DNA from: JBJXGV01 sp046160485
GTDB lineage: Bacteria > Orphanbacterota > Orphanbacteria > JBJXGV01
DNA: 64,000 bases
Direction of reading: 5' to 3'
Assembly (NCBI GenBank): GCA_046160485.1
Contig: JBJXGV010000002.1
Coordinates: 186,001-250,000 of the forward strand
A program made the position numbers and the translations under genes. Below are positions 8,315 to 15,983 of this stretch, one piece after another. Numbering within the stretch: position 1 is the first letter of the stretch; every line of letters begins with the position of its first letter. The notes under the pieces were generated by a model, which saw nothing but the letters and a program-made list of their open reading frames with translations, was not told the origin of the DNA and made no database searches.

Positions 8315-10564
8315 CTAGCGTCGCAGGAGTGAGTCGGCCCGCGCGCGCCGCGCGTCGCCTCCGGGAGAGGAGAACGCCTCAGCCAGAAGTGCGGCGCTCT
8401 CATCGCGCGATGGGCGCCCGCCATCTGCAAGGGCGAGCGCGACGCCAAGATGAAGCGCGACATCCGGGTTCTCCGGCAGCGCTGCGCGCGCCGCGCGCAG
8501 GCGCGGGACCGCGGCGGCGGCATCACCGGCGAGGACGAGCGCCCAGCCGAGCGTGTCGAGCGCCTCGGCGGAGGCGGGCGCCGCTGCGAGCGCGCGTTCC
8601 GCGATCGGTACGGCTTCGCGCGCGCGGCCTTGACGCTCGGCGAGGTTCCACGCGAGCGCGTTGAGCGCGTTTGCATCGCCCGGGCGCTCGGCGAGGATTC
8701 GCACGAGCGCGCGTTCGGCGAGATCGGCGCGCCCTCCGCGTCCGGCCTCCTGCGCGACGATCGCGAGGTTCTCGAGGATCATCGCGTCGCCTTGCATGAG
8801 CGTGAGCGCATCGCCGTAGAGGCGAATTGCTTCCTCCCACTCGCCGGCTTGCGCGCGCAGGTTCGCGAGGTTGATCGCCGCGCGTTCGAAGCCGGGATCG
8901 CGCGCGAGCGCCGCCTCGAACGCGTTCTGCGCGCCGGCGTTGTCGGACTGCGCCAGGCGCGCGAGCCCGAGCGCGTAGTGCGGGTCCGCGGCGCGCGGCT
9001 CGATTTGCATCGCCTCTTCGAGATGCGGGATAGCGCGCGCCGGTTCGCCAGACTCGATGAATGCGTTGGCGACGAAGACGCGAGCGCGTGATTCGTAGAG
9101 CGGATTCGGATAGCGAGCGTTGAGATTGACGAGCACGGCAAGAAGCGCCAGAGGGAGCGTGTGAAGTAACGCGCGCCGCGGCGGAGACGACCGCCAGATC
9201 GCAATGAGTCTCTCGAGCGCGATCGCCGCGAAGAGTGCGAGCAGCGGCAGAAGCGGCAGCCTGTAGCGCGACGCGAAGAAGAACATGAGGACGCCGCCGA
9301 CGTACGGCACGAAGAACGCGAGGAGAAGCGCGGCGCCGCGCCGCGCGGCGGCGTCGCGCTCGATGAGGTCGCGCGCGACCAGGAGAATGCCGAGTAACGC
9401 GAACGGCATGATCAGGCCCGTTGGCAGCGAAATCGGCTGCGCGACCAGAAGCGCCCCCACCACGGGCGAGAACCGCGAGAGGAAATCGACGTCGCACTGC
9501 TGGTCCCAAATCTCCGCGCCCCCGCAGAAATACGCGAACTTCGTGAGCGTGAGCTTCGCGAACGCGCCCGGGTTCGCCGCCGCCCACGACTTCGCCTTCC
9601 CGCCCCAATAGTCGCTCACCTCGGCCGCCGTTAGCTGGCGTTTCGCGTCTTCCTCGGCGATTTGCCGCGCGGCGACGTCGATGATGTCGGCGGCGGGCGC
9701 CCCGGTCGCGGTGCGCCCGCGCCCAGGGGAGCGCGCGGAGCGCCCGTCCGCGTCGGCGTTGTTGCCCATCCAGAGAGTGACGCCGCCTTGCGACGAGATG
9801 AGTACGAAGCCGCCGCCCTCGCGGAAATTGCGGAGCGTCACCGGCGCGATCGTCGCCGCGAGTCCCGCGGCGAGGACGAGCGCGTGCGTCAGCGCGCGCC
9901 GCGCGCCGCTCTGCCGCCAGTCGAGAAGCAGAACCGCCAGCGCGACAAGCGGAGCGACGAGCAGAATCGTCGGCCGCGTGATCGCGGAGAGCCCGAGCGC
10001 GACGCCAGCCGCAAGATGAAGCGCGATCGTCGTGCGCGGTGCGCGCCCGCGCGCGAGCGCGAGGGCAGCGAACGCGGCGATCGTCAGGAATGTCGCGAGC
10101 GTCTCACCGAAAAGTTCGCCGGAGTAGAAGATGAGCACCGGATGGAGCGCGACGACGAGCCCGGCGGCCGCCCCCGCGAACGTCCCGAAAAGCGCGAATC
10201 CCGCCACGCATGTCAGGAGCGCGGTCGCGCCGCCGAGCGTCGCTTGCGCGAGTTTCGCAGCGAGAATGGCGCGCGCCGCGGCCGCACCGCCGGGGAGGAG
10301 GTCGAGCGGCGGCGTCTGCGCGCCGATCCCCGCGAGCTTGTAAATCCCCGCCAGGAAGATCGAGTAGAGCGGCGCGCGTGTGAAAGCGCCGTCACCGAGT
10401 CCTTCGCCGCTCGCGATGCGAAGCGCCCACTCGTGGTAGGTGAGCGCGTCGATGATCGGCTGGTCGAAGAGGGGGTTCGCCCGGTACTGGAGGACGAAAA
10501 CGACGCGAATCGCGACGGCGAGCGCGAAGAGGCCGAGCGCGATCGAGCGGCGGCGTGCGTCCAT
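8315..10564 (-). CDS. GT39-type glycosyltransferase fused to TPR repeats
   Basis: A 749-residue protein. Residues 1-470 are a polytopic membrane domain of the GT39/ArnT type: the first helix is followed by FDQPIIDALTYHEWALRIA and APLYSIFLAGIY, with acidic residues in the first outer loop as expected for lipid-phosphate-sugar transferases. Residues from about 500 on are TPR repeats (ADPHYALGLARLAQSDNAGA, FERAAINLANLRAQAGEWEE, SAEALDTLGWALVLAGDAAA). The combination suggests a glycosyl transferase that docks protein partners. The ATG at 10564 was chosen because the open frame upstream has no domain, the ATG begins a good membrane signal, and a promoter ends 7 bases before it (leaderless). It is divergent from the DUF885 gene. 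Confidence 0.85.
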   Translation of the reverse strand: MDARRRSIALGLFALAVAIRVVFVLQYRANPLFDQPIIDALTYHEWALRIASGEGLGDGAFTRAPLYSIFLAGIYKLAGIGAQTPPLDLLPGGAAAARAILAAKLAQATLGGATALLTCVAGFALFGTFAGAAAGLVVALHPVLIFYSGELFGETLATFLTIAAFAALALARGRAPRTTIALHLAAGVALGLSAITRPTILLVAPLVALAVLLLDWRQSGARRALTHALVLAAGLAATIAPVTLRNFREGGGFVLISSQGGVTLWMGNNADADGRSARSPGRGRTATGAPAADIIDVAARQIAEEDAKRQLTAAEVSDYWGGKAKSWAAANPGAFAKLTLTKFAYFCGGAEIWDQQCDVDFLSRFSPVVGALLVAQPISLPTGLIMPFALLGILLVARDLIERDAAARRGAALLLAFFVPYVGGVLMFFFASRYRLPLLPLLALFAAIALERLIAIWRSSPPRRALLHTLPLALLAVLVNLNARYPNPLYESRARVFVANAFIESGEPARAIPHLEEAMQIEPRAADPHYALGLARLAQSDNAGAQNAFEAALARDPGFERAAINLANLRAQAGEWEEAIRLYGDALTLMQGDAMILENLAIVAQEAGRGGRADLAERALVRILAERPGDANALNALAWNLAERQGRAREAVPIAERALAAAPASAEALDTLGWALVLAGDAAAAVPRLRAARAALPENPDVALHLGVALALADGGRPSRDESAALLAEAFSSPGGDARRARADSLLRR

Positions 10565-10571
10565 GGCGGTG

Positions 10572-10601
10572 AGGATAGGCGGGGACTCGCGAAGCACGCA
10601 A
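10572..10601 (-). promoter_or_regulatory. Putative leaderless promoter of the GT39-TPR gene
   Basis: TTGCGT, 18 bases, TATCCT on the minus strand, followed 7 bases later by the ATG at 10564. There is no Shine-Dalgarno, in agreement with a leaderless message. Confidence 0.45.
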
Positions 10602-10724
10602 GCAAAGGCTCGCTGCGGGCGCGTTTCCTTGAATCGCGCGAAGCTGGTTGATAGTCTCGCCGCGTGCGAACCGACTCCGCGACCGAACGACCTAACCCTC
10701 CGCCTTGCGACTCGAAGGAGAAGA

Positions 10725-12545
10725 ATGCCTCGCCGTTCTCTGCTCTTTGTTCTTCCGCTACTCGTGCTGTGCGCCTCTGTTTGTCTTACGCCTCGCGCTG
10801 ACGCCGCCGTGTCCGCCGCGTCGACGGAGCTTGCCGCGCTCTTCGAAGACGAATGGAACGCGCGCATGCGCGACGAGCCGCTCTTCGCGTCCGAGGAAGT
10901 TGGGGACTATCGTTGGAACGACCGTCTTCCGTCGGTGAGCTTCGCCGACGAAGAGCGTCTGGCTCGTGCGCGCGGCGGGTATCTCGGCCGGCTCCACGCA
11001 ATCGACCGCGCGGCGCTCACGCCGGGCGAGCAGGCGAGCTACGACATCTTCGAGCGCATGATCTCCGACGAGAACGCCGAGTTCATGTTCCGGTCGTTCC
11101 TCATGCCGATCACGAATCGCAGCGGGTTTCACGTTTCGTTCGCGGAGATGCCGAAGCGCGTGCCGCTCGCGACCGTGAAGGACTACGAGGACTACATCGC
11201 GCGTCTGCGCGGATTTTCGGGCTACGCCGCGCAGCATATCGAGCTGATGCGCCAGGGCATTCGCGAGGGCGTCGTGCTGCCGGAGATCACGCTCGTCGGG
11301 TTCGAGGGCGCGATCGAGCCGCACATCGTCGGCGATCCGACGCAGAGTCGGCTCTACGTGCCGTTCGAGAATTTCCCCGGCGCGATCTCAGAGGAGGACC
11401 GCGTGCGGCTGCGCGCTGCCGGCGTCGCGGCGATCTCCGCGTCGGTCGTGCCGGGCTATCGCGAGTTCCTGCGCTTCATGCAAGACGAGTACGTGCCGGC
11501 TACGCGCGCGACGATCGGCGCGTCGAGTTTGCCGAACGGGCGCGCGTGGTACGAGCATCGCGTCCGCCGCTTCACGACGCTCAACCGGACGCCGTACGAG
11601 ATGCACCAGACGGGACTCGCCGAGGTCGCGCGCATTCGCGCGGAGATGGACGCGATCATCGCGCGCGTCGGTTTCGACGGCACCTTCCCGGAGTTCATTC
11701 AGTTCCTGCGCACCGATCCGCGTTTCTACGTCGGCACCGCGGATCAACTCATGAAAGAGGTCGCGCTCGTGCTGAAGCGAACGGACGGCGAGTTGCCGCG
11801 CCTCTTCAAGACGCTGCCGCGCACGCCGTACGGCATTCAGCCCGTGCCCGACTACATCGCACCGAAGACGACGACCGCGTACTACGACGCGCCCTCGGGC
11901 GACGGCACGCGCGCGGGCTACTATTTCGTGAACACGTACGATCTGAAGAGCCGGCCGCTCTACGAAATCGAGGCGCTCTCGCTGCACGAGGCGGTTCCTG
12001 GGCATCATCTCCAGATCGCGCTGCAGCAGGAGCTGACCGGGCTGCCCGCGTTTCGGCGCTTCAACGGCTTCACGGCGTTCGTCGAAGGGTGGGCGCTCTA
12101 CGCGGAGCGGCTCGGCCTCGAGATAGGCGGCTATCAAGATCCCTACAGCGATTTCGGCAGGCTGACCTACGAGATGTGGCGCGCCTGCCGTCTCGTCGTC
12201 GATCCGGGGATTCACTCGCTCGGGTGGACGCGGCAGCAGGCGATCGATTTCATGGCGGAGAATTCGGCGCTCACGCTGCACAACATCGAAACCGAGGTCG
12301 ATCGCTACATTGCGTGGCCGGGACAGGCGCTCGCGTACAAGACGGGCGAACTGAAGATTCGCGAGCTGCGCGCCCGCGCGGAGTCGGCGCTCGCGGAGCG
12401 TTTCGACGTGCGCGAGTTCCATGACGTCGTGCTTCTCTCGGGCGCCGTGCCGCTCGATCTGCTCGAGAAAAACGTCGACGCGTACATCGCACGCTCGCGC
12501 GCCGGCGGCGGGGCGGCGGGCGCGCGAGCGCCGCGCGCGAAGTGA
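10725..12545 (+). CDS. Secreted DUF885 family metallohydrolase-like protein
   Basis: A 606-residue protein with an N-terminal signal peptide (RRSLLFVLPLLVLCASVCL, cleavage after ADA near residue 27). The rest matches DUF885 (PF05960). The metal-binding helix HEAVPGHHLQ lies at about residue 421, and ALYAERLGLEIG and WALY follow in the family order. DUF885 proteins resemble M2/M32-like zinc peptidases and some are annotated as dipeptidases; here a periplasmic or surface peptidase is the best guess. Start: GAAGGAG five bases before ATG, while the longer open frame upstream lacks a signal peptide. A GNAT gene follows after 4 bases and an SGNH hydrolase after that, forming a three-gene operon. 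Confidence 0.88.
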   Translation: MPRRSLLFVLPLLVLCASVCLTPRADAAVSAASTELAALFEDEWNARMRDEPLFASEEVGDYRWNDRLPSVSFADEERLARARGGYLGRLHAIDRAALTPGEQASYDIFERMISDENAEFMFRSFLMPITNRSGFHVSFAEMPKRVPLATVKDYEDYIARLRGFSGYAAQHIELMRQGIREGVVLPEITLVGFEGAIEPHIVGDPTQSRLYVPFENFPGAISEEDRVRLRAAGVAAISASVVPGYREFLRFMQDEYVPATRATIGASSLPNGRAWYEHRVRRFTTLNRTPYEMHQTGLAEVARIRAEMDAIIARVGFDGTFPEFIQFLRTDPRFYVGTADQLMKEVALVLKRTDGELPRLFKTLPRTPYGIQPVPDYIAPKTTTAYYDAPSGDGTRAGYYFVNTYDLKSRPLYEIEALSLHEAVPGHHLQIALQQELTGLPAFRRFNGFTAFVEGWALYAERLGLEIGGYQDPYSDFGRLTYEMWRACRLVVDPGIHSLGWTRQQAIDFMAENSALTLHNIETEVDRYIAWPGQALAYKTGELKIRELRARAESALAERFDVREFHDVVLLSGAVPLDLLEKNVDAYIARSRAGGGAAGARAPRAK

Positions 12546-12549
12546 CGCG

Positions 12550-13218
12550 ATGAACCGGACGCGCCCGCGCGGTGGCGACGGCCCTCGAGCCTCCGATCGC
12601 GCGCTTGCGGTGTCGCGCGCGCCCGCCGTTGGTCGCGCGCGTTCCCTCGCGCTCACGTTCGCGCCCGCCACTGCGGCGCGCTGGGCCGATGTCGAGCGTC
12701 TCTTCGGCGCGCGCGGCGCGTGCGGCGGCTGCTGGTGCATGGCGTGGCGGCTTTCGCGCGCGAAGTTCGACGCCGGAAAGGGCGACGCGAATAAACGCGC
12801 GCTCCGAAAACTCGTGATGTCGGCGAACGCTCCCGGCGTGCTCGCGTACGCGGGCGGCGAGCCGGTGGGATGGTGCGCCGTCGCGCCTCGCGCGATTTAC
12901 CCGGCGCTTGAACGCTCGCGCGTTCTCGCGCCCGTCGACGACGCGGAGGTCTGGTCGATCTCGTGTCTGTTCGTCGCGAAGTCGTATCGAAATCGCGGCG
13001 TGTCGAGCCGCCTGCTTCGGGCCGCGGCCGAGTTCGCACGCGAGCAGGGCGCGCGCATCGTCGAAGGGTATCCCGTCGAAACTCGGGCGGGACGCTTGCC
13101 GGACCCGTTCGTCTGGACCGGCATCCCCGCCGCGTTCGCGCGGGCGGGGTTCGCGGAGGTTCTACGGCGTTCGCCGGCGCGCCCGATCATGCGACGCACG
13201 ATGCGCCCGCGAGCGTGA
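12550..13218 (+). CDS. GNAT family N-acetyltransferase
   Basis: A 222-residue protein; residues 1-30 are arginine-rich and low complexity, so the real start could be slightly downstream. The core has CGGCWCMAWRL near residue 60, VGWCAVAPRAIYPALERSR, and the acetyl-CoA motif A as SISCLFVAKSYRNRGVSSRL near residue 140, ending AFARAGFAEVLRRS. The CGGCWC/RNRG pattern is common in small environmental GNAT proteins of unknown substrate. It starts 4 bases after the DUF885 stop and shares GTGA with the start of the following SGNH hydrolase, so translation is coupled. Substrate cannot be inferred. Confidence 0.8.
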   Translation: MNRTRPRGGDGPRASDRALAVSRAPAVGRARSLALTFAPATAARWADVERLFGARGACGGCWCMAWRLSRAKFDAGKGDANKRALRKLVMSANAPGVLAYAGGEPVGWCAVAPRAIYPALERSRVLAPVDDAEVWSISCLFVAKSYRNRGVSSRLLRAAAEFAREQGARIVEGYPVETRAGRLPDPFVWTGIPAAFARAGFAEVLRRSPARPIMRRTMRPRA

Positions 13219-14540
13219 CCGGCGCCGCACTCCGCCGCGCGGCCGCGGGGCTCGCCGCGAACCTGGCGCTCTTGGTGGCCGCACTTCTCGCCGCCGCTGT
13301 CATCGGCGAGATCGCTCTGCGCGCGATCTACAACGCACCTCTTCATCGCGGCCGCCGGATGTTCGTCTTCTACCAGCACGATCCGATTCTCGGTTGGCGA
13401 ACGAAGCCGAACGCGCGCGGAATGTACGTCAAGGACGAGTTCGCCGCGTTTCTCGAGTTCAACTCGCGCGGCGCGCGCGGTCCCGAGCACGCAGCAACGA
13501 AGGCCGCCGGGGCGTTTCGGATTCTTGTGCTTGGCGATTCGTTCGCGGAGGGTTACACGGTCGAGTTCGCACACCTCTTCTCGGAGTTGATGTCGCGCGA
13601 GATCGCATCGTCGACGGGGCGAACGTGCGAGAGCATCAACTGTGGAACGACGGGCTACAGCACCGACCAAGAGTTGCTTCTGTTCCGCGAGACGTGCGCG
13701 GCGTACAACCCCGACCTCACCGTACTGCTCGTCTTCGACAACGATGTCTGGCACAACGCGCAGGCGGAGAGCTACGAGCGCGCCAAGCCGCTCTTTCGCG
13801 TCGACGCGGATTCGCTCGTGCTGACGAACACGCCGATTCCCGCGCCCGCATCGTGGGCGACGCAGGGTCCGGGACAGGGCGCTGGCGCCCTCGTGGCCCC
13901 TCGCGCGTGGGGCGCGCGATTGAAGGCGAGGCTCGGAGACGAATCGTATCTCTACAATCGCGTGCGCACGGCCCTTCAGACGCTTCGCTCAACCCGGCGA
14001 GCCGGCCGCCCCGCTCGTGACGATGCCCCGCGCGAAGACGCGGCATTGGACGAAGCCGGCGCTGGCGCCGCGGCGATCGACGAGATTCCGGGCGAGTTTC
14101 GCCTCTACGAAACGGAGGCGCGCGCGGACGTGAGTCACGCGTGGCGGCTCACGGATGCGATTCTCGCCACGCTCGCGCGCGAAACACGCGCCGCTGGGAG
14201 CGAGCTGCTCGTGTTCTACGTGCCGCGCGGCGAGCGCATCCGCCCCGAGCATTGGCGCGCGACGGAGCGTCGCTACGGAATCTCGCGCGACGCATGGGAT
14301 CTCTCGCGCGTCGCCGCGGGATTGCGCGAAATCTGCGCGCGCAACGGAATTCATTTCATCGATCCGACGGAACGCTTCGTCGAGGAGGACGCGGCGGCGC
14401 GCAAGAAGGGCGAGCGGCTCTACTACGCGCAGGATGGTCACTGGACCGCGCGCGGCCACGCGCTCGCCGGCCGTCTTTTAGCCGCAGAGGTCGCGGCTAG
14501 CTATCTCGGCGCGGACCTGGTGGGGCCGCCGTTACGCTGA
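13215..14540 (+). CDS. SGNH/GDSL hydrolase family protein, membrane-anchored
   Basis: About 441 residues. An N-terminal hydrophobic anchor (NLALLVAALLAAAVIGEIAL) is followed by a large extracytoplasmic domain with SGNH blocks: GDSFAEGYTVE (block I serine, about residue 112), SINCGTTGYSTDQE (block II glycine region) and the C-terminal catalytic pair in YYAQDGHWTARGHALAG (D..H). Such proteins act as esterases or deacetylases on exported polysaccharides. The GTG start overlaps the GNAT stop (GTGA); the frame remains open upstream but there mirrors the GNAT gene. The C-terminus overlaps the end of the converging sigma-factor gene by 9 bases. Confidence 0.85.
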   Translation: MTGAALRRAAAGLAANLALLVAALLAAAVIGEIALRAIYNAPLHRGRRMFVFYQHDPILGWRTKPNARGMYVKDEFAAFLEFNSRGARGPEHAATKAAGAFRILVLGDSFAEGYTVEFAHLFSELMSREIASSTGRTCESINCGTTGYSTDQELLLFRETCAAYNPDLTVLLVFDNDVWHNAQAESYERAKPLFRVDADSLVLTNTPIPAPASWATQGPGQGAGALVAPRAWGARLKARLGDESYLYNRVRTALQTLRSTRRAGRPARDDAPREDAALDEAGAGAAAIDEIPGEFRLYETEARADVSHAWRLTDAILATLARETRAAGSELLVFYVPRGERIRPEHWRATERRYGISRDAWDLSRVAAGLREICARNGIHFIDPTERFVEEDAAARKKGERLYYAQDGHWTARGHALAGRLLAAEVAASYLGADLVGPPLR

Positions 14541-15128
14541 TGCATCGTGATCCGCGCTGTCGTTTCGCGTGTCGCGGCAATCGCACTCGAGGCACGCGTG
14601 CGTCGCGCACGTGCCGCAGCACGCGATCAACTGCCGCCGCAGCGCCGCGCGCGCCCGATGAAGCCGCACCGCCGCGTTGTTCGGCGTGATCGCCTCTTCG
14701 TCCGCGAATTCGCGAACGCTCTTCTCGTCGACCTCGACACGCCGCAGCGCCCTCGCGTATTCCGGCCTGAGCGTTTCGAGAAGCGATGTCACGCACGCGC
14801 ACACCGTGCGAAATAGCTCTGCATCGGCGGGAGCCCCGGCTTCGTCGCCCGCCATCTCTACCGCCAGGCGCTCGAACGCGCGTTCTTCCGCGCCGCGCTT
14901 GCGGTAGTGATCGACGAGCGCGTTGCGCAGCAGCCGGTAGAACCACGCGGTCGCGGACTCGAGGTCGCGGAGCGCCGACGCCTTGTCGATCCCGCGCAGA
15001 TAGGCGTCCTGCAAGATATCCTCCGCGACCTCGCGCGATCCGACGCGCCGCTCCAAGAAGTCGAGAAACCGCGAATGGTTCTCGACGAGGAGTTGCATCG
15101 CGCCGCCGGCGGAATTTATGGCTGGCAT
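14532..15128 (-). CDS. ECF sigma factor with cysteine-rich C-terminal tail
   Basis: A 198-residue sigma-70 family protein. Region 2 spans about residues 18-80 (RRVGSREVAEDILQDAYLRG, then TAWFYRLLRNALVDHYRKRG) and region 4 about 105-165 (LRPEYARALRRVEVDEKSV, ITPNNAAVRLHRARAALRR). After region 4 a tail holds Cys170, 171, 174, 179, 182 and 184 plus His177 (CCGTCATHACLECDC), a likely metal or redox site resembling in principle the cysteine-rich domain of CorE-type ECF factors. It starts inside the end of the small Cys-rich gene (13-base overlap) with no good Shine-Dalgarno, so it is probably translated by coupling; ATG at 15098 is an alternative. No anti-sigma gene is adjacent, which fits intrinsic sensing by the tail. 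Confidence 0.85.
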   Translation of the reverse strand: MPAINSAGGAMQLLVENHSRFLDFLERRVGSREVAEDILQDAYLRGIDKASALRDLESATAWFYRLLRNALVDHYRKRGAEERAFERLAVEMAGDEAGAPADAELFRTVCACVTSLLETLRPEYARALRRVEVDEKSVREFADEEAITPNNAAVRLHRARAALRRQLIACCGTCATHACLECDCRDTRNDSADHDASA

Positions 15129-15325
15129 CCGCACGAAACGGCGCACGCCCCGGCGCCGCAGCCGGAGCACGTGCACGGCGCGCACGTGCACGCCGCCGGC
15201 GAGCAGCACGCGCAGACGCCGCGCGCGTCCGAAGCCGCCGGGTTCGCGCCGCTGCAATCGCATCGCGCCGCGCTGGCGGGCGCGCATGAGCATGATGTCG
15301 CAGAGGGATTCTGTGAGTTCGACAT
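15116..15325 (-). CDS. Small cysteine-rich protein (metallothionein-like)
   Basis: 69 residues with 15 cysteines and no histidine: C12, 14, 22, 24, 38, 40, 41, 46, 48, 51, 53, 56, 61, 65, 67. Most are in CxC pairs, and Ala/Ser/Gly fill the rest, giving a metallothionein-like pattern. No signal peptide. It is judged real because AGGAGG lies exactly 6 bases before the ATG, an ECF-type promoter lies about 80 bases upstream, and its stop overlaps the start of an ECF sigma gene whose own tail is cysteine-rich. Likely role: metal binding or buffering, or a redox-sensitive co-regulator of the sigma factor. I do not recognise a named family. Confidence 0.72.
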   Translation of the reverse strand: MSNSQNPSATSCSCAPASAARCDCSGANPAASDARGVCACCSPAACTCAPCTCSGCGAGACAVSCGCQP

Positions 15326-15403
15326 GGTGAGCCTCCTCGTTGTTCGGGTTTCGGCCGGCGCCGGCGCCGATCGGCGTCCGGCCCCATCAGCGATTCACAC
15401 CTG

Positions 15404-15431
15404 CTGACGCGCGAGGCCCCCGAACATTACA
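15404..15431 (-). promoter_or_regulatory. ECF-type promoter of the Cys-rich/sigma operon
   Basis: On the minus strand TGTAAT, a 16-base spacer and CGTCAG match the consensus of many ECF sigma factors (TGTAAC-N16-CGTC). It lies about 80 bases upstream of the Cys-rich gene and is the only such match I saw, suggesting autoregulation by the downstream sigma factor. Confidence 0.65.
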
Positions 15432-15437
15432 GGCGGC

Positions 15438-15800
15438 TTACGACGGGTTGCTGATGCGCGCGATCGCGTCTTCGACGGTCGCGCCGCACTCGATCACATC
15501 GAGAAGGCGGACGACGCGCATCACTTGCTCGACGCGCGGCGGCAGCGCGGCGAGCGCGAAACGCGCGCCCGTATTGCGCGCCGACGCGACGATCGTCGCG
15601 AAAATGCCGATGCCGCTCGAGTCGATGTGGTCGACGTCCTGAAGATCGACGACGAGTTTACGCGTCCCCTCCGCGAGGCGGCGGCGCACGTCGTCTTGAA
15701 ACGCGTATCCGTCGGCCGTTCCGTGGAGCGTTCCGTGCAGCCGATAGATGACCGTCGACGCGTCGGGTCGCTCGGCGGCGAATTCGAGTTTCTTGCTCAT
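15438..15800 (-). CDS. STAS-domain anti-sigma factor antagonist
   Basis: 120 residues forming a single STAS domain. The phosphorylatable serine motif is VDHIDSSGIGIFATI near residue 60, matching SpoIIAA/RsbV. Unphosphorylated antagonists bind RsbW-type anti-sigma kinases and free a sigma factor or other target. GGAG lies seven bases before the ATG. It is separated from the histidine kinase gene by 183 bases in which I saw no gene, so it may have its own promoter. Probably a second antagonist for the RsbW-like protein encoded at 17652-18194. Confidence 0.88.
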   Translation of the reverse strand: MSKKLEFAAERPDASTVIYRLHGTLHGTADGYAFQDDVRRRLAEGTRKLVVDLQDVDHIDSSGIGIFATIVASARNTGARFALAALPPRVEQVMRVVRLLDVIECGATVEDAIARISNPS

Positions 15801-15983
15801 CGGTTTCTCCGTGCGCGACTCGGGTTGGGTGGCGCTTCCGCCACGCGGGGGCGCGCGATCGACGGCGAAGATATTCCCCGAACCGTTTCCTGTCTAGGCG
15901 GATGAAGCCTCACGCCGGCGTGCGTTCGCGCCGCGCGGAAGCCGCCGGCTCATGACGGGCGTGAATGCCGAAACGGCGCGGCG

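Noticed and set aside
15118..15330. Plus-strand open frame opposite the Cys-rich miniprotein, also with some cysteines
   Set aside because: It has no ribosome binding site and is Arg-rich; the minus-strand frame has AGGAGG and an upstream promoter.
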